Below are positions 56,709-64,000 of a stretch of DNA of 64,000 nt, in pieces. Below the pieces are notes generated by a model that was not told the DNA's origin, made no database searches, and saw nothing but the letters and a program-made list of their open reading frames with translations. Every line of letters starts with the position of its first letter. The first letter of the stretch is position 1. A program made the position numbers and the translations under genes. The DNA lies in assembly GCF_000264995.1 (NCBI RefSeq), contig NW_006767443.1, positions 734,170 to 798,169 on the forward strand, given 5' to 3'. This DNA comes from Punctularia strigosozonata HHB-11173 SS5. Lineage: Eukaryota; Basidiomycota; Agaricomycetes; Corticiales; Punctulariaceae.

Positions 56709-57216
56709 GGCCGACGTGTTGGGCGTCCGGCCTCTAAAGTCCTTCAGTTGGGTTGAAGGAGGGGATAACGGTGAGTATTGGAGGTGCTGGCAATACGCTC
56801 CCGTCGCAGCGCTCGGCGGACGTGTCAATGTTAGCGACCACGTGACTGTTCTAAAATCGGCACTCCTGCCAGGATACTGTCTGGACACCGCTGCGTAGGG
56901 ACTTATGAATGTTGTGGCAACACAGATCTCGTACTGAGCGCCCATTGGAGAGAAAAAATATATCTTCTCGGACCGGAATAACAGCTCAAACGATCGACAT
57001 CGCATGCACTGGAACGAGTTACTTCGAATTATAGGCACAATTACAGGTATGTCAGATTTACAAGCACAACTAGCAGCCACATTCCAACGACGTCGCTAAC
57101 CAAATCACGAAGCGAGCATCGGTCGGAAAGTGGCGCTATGCTACGTCAATCAATACTCTGGCACGAGGAACGATAGTCTTTCGCGAAGCTTACATCCTAC
57201 ACGATCGTGTCGTGAT

Positions 57217-57459
57217 CTATTTCTTCTTGCCGCCGCTGACGGGCTTCTCTCTGGGCACACCCTTAGCAGGGGCGGTCTTCTCGGCGGGCTTTGTCTCGGC
57301 TGCTTTCGCAGCGGGCGGGGAACGCGCAGGGACGGATTCCTTGCCAGCTTTGGGCTATTGGGACGGGATCGACCTCAGCCAGCGCATCGAGAGTAGCATG
57401 TACGCTCTGACACACACCTGAGGAGCAGGGACACCGGCCTTCTTGGTACCGACGGGCAT
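57217..57459 (-). CDS. Small basic Lys/Ala/Pro-rich protein
   Basis: Two exons join MPVGTKKAGVPAPQ (start 57459) over an intron (GTGTGT near 57417 to CCCAATAG near 57355) to PKAGKESVPARSPPAAKAAE then TKPAEKTAPAKGVPREKPVS and GGKKK. Stop TAG is at 57219-57217. The product is 59 residues, highly basic and disordered, reminiscent of a histone H1 tail or a small nucleic-acid-binding protein, but no family is recognised. A proper intron and a clean start and stop argue for a real gene. Confidence 0.6.
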
Positions 57460-57978
57460 ATTGAATTGTGAATGGGATTGGGATGGGGTGGTGAAGCGGA
57501 AGCGACTGCACTGGGGGTCTCGTACGACCATTCGGCCCCTTTTATACCTCTTTGCTACTCATTGCGTGCAAGGACAGGCGAAGACTTCGAGATAAGGCGC
57601 GTTCGTGTCAGTCGGGCAAACAGCGTATGTTGCTCAATACATTGATTTCGGATCTGCGACGGCGAAACCACCGCAGCTAAGCGGTCTCAACGCGTCGCCT
57701 TCCGATTCGCCTCGAGACTGCACGTTCGTTCATGTCGACATACCGCATGCATGCTTCTTCGCTGTGGCTCGGGACGAGGTAGCCGTATCGGGTAGCAGAG
57801 GCGCGATACGAGATTCATCGGCGCATCAGGGTAGATCTCGTACAGTGTTTCTTTTGAATGAACACATTCCAGTTGCGGAGCAGTGCCTGATCTTCTCAAC
57901 CGCTAGAGCCAGGAGCAGCTACTGTCATCGACGCCGGCAGGGTCGTGCAGAACCGCGCATAGAGACGTCCAGGGTCCT
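57460..57978. other. Intergenic region, no gene seen
   Basis: Probable promoter of the small basic gene, with TTTTATAC near 57540. A 139-codon plus frame at 57605-58024 shows no motif and no intron. Confidence 0.4.
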
Positions 57979-58670
57979 ATGTCGCGTGACCAAGGGCCAA
58001 ATAGCACAAAGCAGCACAGAGTAGCAACGATCTGCGTGTACTCGACACCGAGATATAACCCTGTTACTGGAGCGCTGATCAATCGTACCCAAAGGCGCGC
58101 GACACTCGATCGCCTCGCGTTGATCCGCTCTCTCATCCTGCCACCTCGTGCCACGCTTTTATTGGGACCTGGCAGGAGCACAGGTGATGAAGACATGTTA
58201 TCAGCTTTCGAACATCTTTGGAATAGTGGAACAAGACACCGACTGCGGATCCCCAACGATGGGGACATCAAACTTCAGATATCACATTTGTCATTCGAGG
58301 ACAGGTTACGGATGCTTTGCGCTGTCCTCGACGAGTCGGGTGCACATGTGTACCAGCTCATTCTCAAGTCTACCGCTCGTTCAAGGCTGCAGCCCACCGA
58401 AATATGCACCAAGCTAGCTCCTCAGTCGATAGAATTGGAGCCCACGGCCATTTCCATCCATGACATGTCCGCGTACGATTCGCCAACCCAATGGCCTATG
58501 ACGCTCTCCGGATATTCTCGTGTTCTGGAAGACAATGGGGGGTTTGGACGCCTGTGAAGATATCTTGAACGCGACACTCCGCCCTACAATCGAGCATATT
58601 CGTTATTTTCCGAGTCTCTCGACTCTCATCATAGGCGAAGATCTCGCGATACAGGGTCGAGCGTTGGAGC
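57979..58670 (+). pseudogene. F-box/LRR-like protein remnant
   Basis: The frame from 57979 reads RLALIRSLILPPRATLLLGP and GDIKLQISHLSFEDRLRMLC, the style of the C-terminal part of agaricomycete F-box proteins (a beta-strand leading to LPPxxxLLLGP). Near 58510-58550 the protein-like signal jumps by one frame to MGGLDACEDILNATLRPTIE and HIRYFPSLSTLIIGEDLAIQ, ending at TGA about 58668. No F-box domain or normal start is found upstream. A frameshifted, 5'-truncated copy is the simplest reading. Confidence 0.4.
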
Positions 58671-59281
58671 ATTGATTGGAGCTTGTGGAGAGCCGCAATG
58701 TGACCGGTGAAAACACGAAGACTCAGCAGGAAAGCCTGACATGGATAGGGTCGATCACATTCTCCGGTTGGTTGTGTGTTGAACGATATGAAGAGTGCAA
58801 GCAGTTGAAAGCACGGGTGCGGGTTGTGGTGGATAATCCCAATGATAGGTGAATGCCGGTGGTAATTGGCAATTTGGCTTCGTGACGACACGCTCAGTGA
58901 CAAATGGAATATTCTCGGTTGCCAAACGTTTGCCGCTATATCTAGATAATAGCAGTCTATAGGTCACTACATGTGGTGGAGTCCAGCAATACAGGCAGGG
59001 GTTGATATAAGTATGTCATCGGGGTCACAACTGGCGCGCAACGGGCTCCGCCTATGGCCACAGTTACGACTGAGGTCGGCGTGCAGATGCTTCGTCCTGA
59101 TGCAATCGACCAGCAACCAGGCAGGGGTATCATATGTGATAGAGGCGCAGGACGAGTTGTCCTCGGGTTTCCCAGAGCGGTGTACTAGGCCCAGCATGCG
59201 TCCACAACTGTCGAAGATAAGAGGTCCAGTCTCCCTTTGCCATGACGGGGCTCCTCAATCGCCAAAACACCAAAAAAGTCT
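58671..59281. other. Intergenic region, no gene seen
   Basis: No gene recognised. It separates the F-box-like remnant from the 3' end of DUF6533 copy B. Similarity to the region beyond copy A stops shortly after the stop codon. Confidence 0.45.
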
Positions 59282-61006
59282 TCACACTACGGAGCCCGTG
59301 TGCGGCGAGTCGGATTCGGGATCATGCTGGACCAAACAAGCTGAGTGAGCCGTCATGCCAGAGAGAATCATGATCCCTCACCGAACGGGTATGTCGCATG
59401 TTGGTGAGCGGGATTTCGCCAGGTTCCGATGCGATACCGACGTTCGCCGCGTACGGATTATAGTAATCATTGAATGTGTGCCAATCTCGTGGGTCTTGTT
59501 CGCTTCGCTTCTCTGAGCGGCGACCAAAGGTGATGGGACCGCCTTCGATCGCCTGAGAGACGTCTGGTAAATCTTGGGGCGGAGAGTAGAAGCCCTTCAG
59601 ATTCAGGTATAATCTGGGATCGGGGCCATTGATTAGAATGACGTCGCTTTCGTATCCACGGGCATTGACGAGAGTGTGATTACCTCGAAGCAGTTATGGA
59701 TGTCACTACCTGGCTCACCGCGGCGAATATTTCCTTGCGTGATGGCTGCGCCGTCTACATGCACTTGTGAGCAGAAATCCGCGAGAGCCTGAGTTACGCT
59801 CCGTACGAGGAAAATGATGGCGTTGATAAGATTTGCCGTGAAAACCACGAGGAAGTAAGCGACTCCGTCCTACTCGAGCGTGAGTCAAGCACCTTCTTGA
59901 AATCAACCCTCTAGATATAACACTCATGCTCACTCGGAGAAATAATCTCATAGCACTAGATGATTGTCAGCGATAGGCGCGGGCGCCACTAAGGGACAAT
60001 ACGTACGGCATAGATGCCCCTCTCCTGAAGTAGAGGCGCAGTCGCCACATCGTCAGAATAAAGATCAGGCTTTCCGTGACGAGCGGTGCGATCCAGTACG
60101 CCGAGGTCTTCGTTACCAGAACGCATCCACCTGTCGGCTCGAAGAGAGCTTCTCATCGATCGCAGGTTAGCATCATTAGTACGTGACACTGCACCTGCAA
60201 AGTAGACGTACCGAATCCCTGCGACACCACGATGATCTGTAGGATGATCTGACCCGCTAGACAGAGAGAAAGAGCAACCGCAACGAGCCGATTCTGATAG
60301 ATCGCGTGGACGCGAAGAATCATCAACGCTATCCGATGTTATGTGTGAGCTCGCAGGCAGGGCATACGAAACGAACTGATAGCACACCTTCGCCGATCCC
60401 GACAGCTACTGAGGAACCGGCGCCTTGAAACTTGACGAAGTGCGTGCAGCTATCTGGAATCGTGAGCTATCCCGTCGGTGACATTGGCAGGAGAGTAAGT
60501 CACTGACACCTATGACATTGCGGAAAGGGTCAATCGCGCGCATCCAGGAAAGGACACAGAAATAACTACCCACCGCGTTGAACCAGGCAGGGTTGAACGA
60601 TATCACGGCCACCGAGAATATCTCGAACAAGGAATAATATCTGTTCAAGAAGAATAAGATAATAGCGAGACTCCATCGCTTATTCCAGGCTCGATCGACC
60701 TGACAGGAGGAGAAATTTCAGCCTGGATTTGCCCCGGAGATACCACCTCAGGTACTACCTCGTCGCTGAGTGTAATCACTGAAAACAGGCCATCGCGGTC
60801 ATAGCATAAGCACCACTCTGTAGTTGGCAAGACCATATGTCACGCACCATACTCGTAGGCAAATAACGCGATCACGGATATCGTGATCCACTGCTCTAAC
60901 AGCCTATGCCATACAATAAGATCCGCGAGAAGCGAGTTGATGTTGACACCACATACAAGGCTTCATCAGCCTGTTCTGCAGCCTTGATGGGCACTGATAC
61001 GGCCAT
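59282..61006 (-). CDS. DUF6533-domain seven-helix membrane protein, copy B
   Basis: Inverted paralogue of the gene at 2695-4427, aligning exon by exon with the same intron positions. The start (MAVSVPIKAAEQADEA) is at 61006. LLLEQWITISVIALFAYEY is followed by ITLSDE joined to the IDRAWNKRWSLA-type segment (here SLAIILFFLNRYYS). Then come ALMILRVHAIYQNRL, VFTANLINAIIF, the tail ILINGPDPRLYLNLKGFYSP, and EKRSEQDPRDWHTFNDYYNP. It ends HDPESDSPHTGSVV, TGA at 59284-59282. It differs from copy A by scattered substitutions and small indels, including one codon in the last exon junction (TRS versus TRCS). Both copies look intact where checked. Confidence 0.78.
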
Positions 61007-61874
61007 CTCCCACACAGTAGGTATTATGCTGGTTTTAGATAGGCAGTGGTTGCATGAAGCGGTTGAGGGCAAAGCTGAAACTCGGGGTGGTGAGCTCTCA
61101 AGTCTTTATATTCGGAAAGGTTTGAATGCTCTTTATGATCGAAACCACATCAGCGAGATGTCCCTATCAATCATACCGTCAACGAAAGTAGGTTTGCTCG
61201 TGTCTCGTTACTCTCTCTCGGTCACGGCGCTGATTAAGTACATTCAAGACATCGAGGTGGATGCTTTCTTGGAGATGATTTGGTTCTTCACGGCACTGAA
61301 CCTCAACGTCGACGAGGCGGAGCTGTAGACTTTGCACTCGACATATCAAAACAGGAGTAGCACGATCATGAGGATTCGATTATGTGGATCAATCTTGCAC
61401 CCAAATCTGACCCAAATGGCGACTTTCCGAAAAGACGGGAGGTGCTAGATACATATATGGGCCCGTGGGAAGATTGGGCCACTTAATCTGAGATCCTGTC
61501 GAGAAGGCATCCCCACTGGTGCAGCTGGCTCATGTGAGTATCCCTGACCCGCAAGAGTACCACTCAACACAAGCTCAACCCCATAGAACATCATCTTCCA
61601 GAATGTCGTAGATGCTTGACATGAAGCTGAACAAAAGCGTTGCGGGACAGGGTCAAGGACGAGCCTGGACGAGCTCCAATGAAATAAAAGTCCGCCAGGC
61701 ACAAGTTTGACGGCGCGGTCCCGACTTTTCGCATCCTCCAGGCACAGCGAGCGGATCGACGGTGGACATATCAGAGACGACCAGCAAGACCCTCGACCCA
61801 CCTGCGGCTTTGGATACGTTTCGTTCTGCTGTTCTTGACTTGCGCCAGCTCCCTGCAAGTTTCATAGAGTAGAA
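61007..61874. other. Intergenic region upstream of copy B and of the secreted protein
   Basis: The first ~120 bases are similar to the region upstream of copy A. A plus frame (60906-61328) overlaps the copy B start in antisense and is not accepted as a gene. The remainder holds the promoter of the secreted-protein gene. No TATA box is evident. Confidence 0.45.
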
Positions 61875-62888
61875 ATGTTCTCCACTCGCCGTACCCTTGC
61901 CATCCTGCTCATCCTCGCTTTCGGGCTTGTCGCCGTCCAGGCTTCCCCAAGCGGCACGTTCTCCTCCAACGCGGACCGGCTCAAGCGCGGTCTCCCGCCC
62001 GCCAAACCCGCACGTCTGTTCGGCTCGCGCACCGACAGCGAACGGCGCTCCATCCCTTCGACCACGCCTGGCTACACTTACACGAGCCCCATCGCCATCT
62101 GGCCGTCGGGTTCCTTACCCTCGCGCAAGCGCGACGGCGTGCCCCTTGGCTACCTCGGGGCCTACGGCGTCACTAACCTCGCGAGCGCGTGGACGTTCAC
62201 GTATACCGAGCCTGAAATCGCCACGAACGTCGTGCAGTTGCCGCATCCGGGGACCCCCTACAGATTATCCGGAGTTGCCATCCGCTCGGGCTCGCAGGTG
62301 ACGCTCGGCCCCGGGTACGTTGCTTCATCGAGCCAGCTCCTCAGGGCTTGAGGCTGACAGCTGTCGTGGCGGTTGCAGGAATACCATCTATCTTGAGCTG
62401 CAGAATACTCGGGCTTCCAGTACGCGTTTGCTTTACTTCGCTCTGCTCTCTCATCCGTATGTGCTGACCCCTCGTGCGTGCTGTAGCGCCCGCTGGATCT
62501 ACCACGCCCACCTACGTGTATGACACTTACGCTATTGGCTACGCCCAGACGACAATAGTGAGCACTGACCTTCTGCACGGCATCAATGCAGACGATCCTG
62601 ATTGTATTCCGCAGTTTAGCGTGGACCCAGCCACCGGTAAGGTCACGGTGAAGTGGGTAAACCCGGATGGCAGCACGCCGACGACGTACCTTGTGAGACT
62701 CCCTGCGCCAATCCATTCACTGGATTGCAGTTTGATGATGCGCATCTCGCTTTCTCTCCCCCCAGGCCGTCTCAGGGACTGGCATTTACGTCACCGGCGA
62801 CGTTTCGGCTTTGCAGTCTCAGCTCGGATCTTCTGCGACGCTGACTCTCGTCGTACGTGCATTGAACGATGCATCCACCCCACCGTGA
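61875..62888 (+). CDS. Secreted protein of unknown function
   Basis: The N-terminus MFSTRRTLAILLILAFGLVA with VQA just before SPSGTF is a clear signal peptide. KR pairs (DRLKRG, SRKRDG) could be processing sites. Four exons were joined: the first ends VTLGPG; then NTIYLELQNTRAST; then PAGSTTPTYVYDTYAIGYAQ, STDLLHGINADDPDCIPQFS and VDPATGKVTVKWVNPDGSTP; and finally AVSGTGIYVTGDVSALQSQL and ATLTLVVRALNDASTPP. TGA is at 62886-62888. Each splice keeps frame. The second half is rich in Thr/Val/Gly strands, suggesting a beta-sandwich. No catalytic motif or known family is recognised. It is likely extracellular or cell-wall associated. Confidence 0.75.
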
Positions 62889-63846
62889 CGAAGCTAATGG
62901 GCATCCCCTAGGACATCTACCTATCGGCCTAAGCTGGAAACGGTCCAGGCGCGCCACAAATGCTGTCAACACCTCCATCTGGAATCTAGACTTTGAGTAA
63001 CCCGCTAATGAATTGCACAACGTGCTCCCATGCACACCACGGTCGTTACCTGATTGGGCAGGATATCTTTCCTTAGACGTGCTTCTAATCTTGGAGTTTG
63101 AGCTCGCTGTATCGTAGAACACTGGTAATAACGTGTATGTCCTGTCGTTACTGAATGCATCCACCAGGCTGCGCTTGTAATCCATCGTGAAGAATCTGGC
63201 GTCGCAAACCACGTACAACAGAAATAGAGCCCGCGCTGGAATTATCTGAGCTCCATCGAATCGAGGGTAGGCGCGTTCCAGCAGGTCAGCTATTGATGCG
63301 TTGATTGAAATGAACGATCGAGTTATCGCGGTGTCGTTGCGAACAAACCTCGCGGCATCTGAGTGTTAAGCGGTGGCGGAGGTAACGCGCAAGCCGCTGT
63401 CGTCGTAGGGCTCGAACCCAGTGTAAGTAGTCCTGGAAGACGTCCTGAAAGGCGTGCGCGATATCGTCTCCTTCACTACGTTACCTGAGCTTGTCTCAGG
63501 TATCTCCCGGCCCGTAATTAGTAAGCATCGCTAACTGTGACGCGGGCAAGCTGTCTTAGTCAGCGAGGTGCGTTCACACGGTTACTCGGGCTCAAAGAAA
63601 GACAGGGGTAAGCTGTAGTTCGATGCTCGCAAGTAAGATACAGGCAGAGGTCGACTGAGCAGTCCTTATGTACGATAGAATTGTCCAACCCTGCGCCCAT
63701 GCCCTTAGCCCGAGGCAGAGGGTAACGGCGCCCTGATACCCGATTAGGCAGTCGCGCCCCGGGACGGGACGAAGCCGAGACCCGCTCCGTTACATCCGCC
63801 CTCCTGGGACGGGCACCGTTCCAACCAATCGGGCATCGTATGCGAC
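62889..63846. other. Intergenic region, no confident gene
   Basis: On the minus strand near 63360-63480 a frame reads TPFRTSSRTTYTGFEPYDDS then GLRVTSATA and stop, which could be a short 3' exon. The same bases contain GGGTTCGAGCCC, a box-B-like word, but no tRNA fold was found. Nothing else is seen. Confidence 0.35.
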
Positions 63847-64000
63847 CTAAGCGTCGCGGTCTTCCCGAGCGCGTCTCTTCTCCTTACGCTCCTTAATAGC
63901 CTCGCGCCGCAGATAGTCGCGCCGCATTGCATCATCGGCCAAACTGGCCAGAGCACGTTGAGCGACGCGCTGAGTGTACTGCTCGTCGTCGAAGTATCCC
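63847..64000 (-). CDS. C-terminal end of an unidentified gene (5' part outside window)
   Basis: The minus-strand frame entering from the right edge reads GYFDDEQYTQRVAQRALASL then ADDAMRRDYLRREAIKERKE and KRRAREDRDA, with TAG at 63849-63847. The end is a strongly charged helix typical of a nuclear or structural protein tail. The family cannot be named from 50 residues. Confidence 0.55.
   Translation of the reverse strand, partial: GYFDDEQYTQRVAQRALASLADDAMRRDYLRREAIKERKEKRRAREDRDA

Noticed and set aside
60906-61328. 140-codon plus-strand frame next to DUF6533 copy B
   Set aside because: Its first third is antisense to the copy B start. The similar frame near copy A (2677-2183 minus) diverges after a few residues, so the likeness comes from the duplicated upstream DNA.
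63410-63480. Possible minus-strand tRNA (GGGTTCGAGCCC)
   Set aside because: Palindromic word with a short stem, but no acceptor or anticodon arm could be formed.

Overview
The window looks like nuclear DNA from a filamentous basidiomycete, probably an agaricomycete. Almost every gene is split by short GT-AG introns of about 45-60 nt. Coding DNA is GC-rich. The proteins include families typical of Agaricomycetes: a DUF6533 membrane protein, a BCS1-like AAA ATPase, an AIM6-like phosphodiesterase and a DUF3632 protein. Genes lie on both strands without operons. Boundaries were set by hand from reading frames, family motifs and splice sites, so individual introns may be off by a few bases. All family names rest on recognised motifs, not on database searches.

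Layout. 1-9 kb: 3'-truncated vacuolar-type carboxypeptidase S (-), DUF6533 membrane protein copy A (+), mitochondrial GatA (-) and ARP2 (+), the last two divergent with an 80-bp gap. 9-21 kb: a gene-poor, lower-GC island of decayed repeats. It holds a degenerate AACTTTG-type array, a foldback element, unrecognised minus-strand exons, a TTCCCTTTGT motif cluster, an ORF with one in-frame stop, a TCGTATATCGTC array, a TA-flanked mariner-type MITE, two LTR-like sequences in inverted orientation, and a frameshifted gene fragment. 21.9-33.9 kb: mitochondrial carrier (-), BCS1-like ATPase (+), VPS1 dynamin (-), ATP synthase subunit 4 (-). 34.06-35.34 kb: a complete nonautonomous transposon with 217-bp terminal inverted repeats that I read as identical and a 9-bp target duplication, consistent with a Mutator-like (Pack-MULE-like) element. 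35.4-41.6 kb: an unrecognised gene, an INO80E-like coiled-coil protein, and an HSF-type transcription factor. 45.3-57.5 kb: AIM6-like protein, DUF3632 protein, RNase H2 subunit C, actin-binding protein Abp1, UPF0303 protein, STT3 and a 59-residue basic protein. 58-64 kb: F-box-like remnant, DUF6533 copy B in inverted orientation to copy A, a secreted protein, and the 3' end of one more gene.

The genes do not form one pathway. Themes that recur are mitochondrial function (GatA, carrier, BCS1-like, ATP4), actin and endosomal traffic (ARP2, Abp1, VPS1) and the secretory pathway (STT3, carboxypeptidase S). I found no prokaryote-like system, CRISPR array or biosynthetic cluster. The strongest unusual signals are the intact Pack-MULE-like element just upstream of ATP4, an array of five phase-0 microexons in the BCS1-like gene, an 18-nt microexon carrying the catalytic Asp motif of STT3, and the inverted DUF6533 pair about 55 kb apart.
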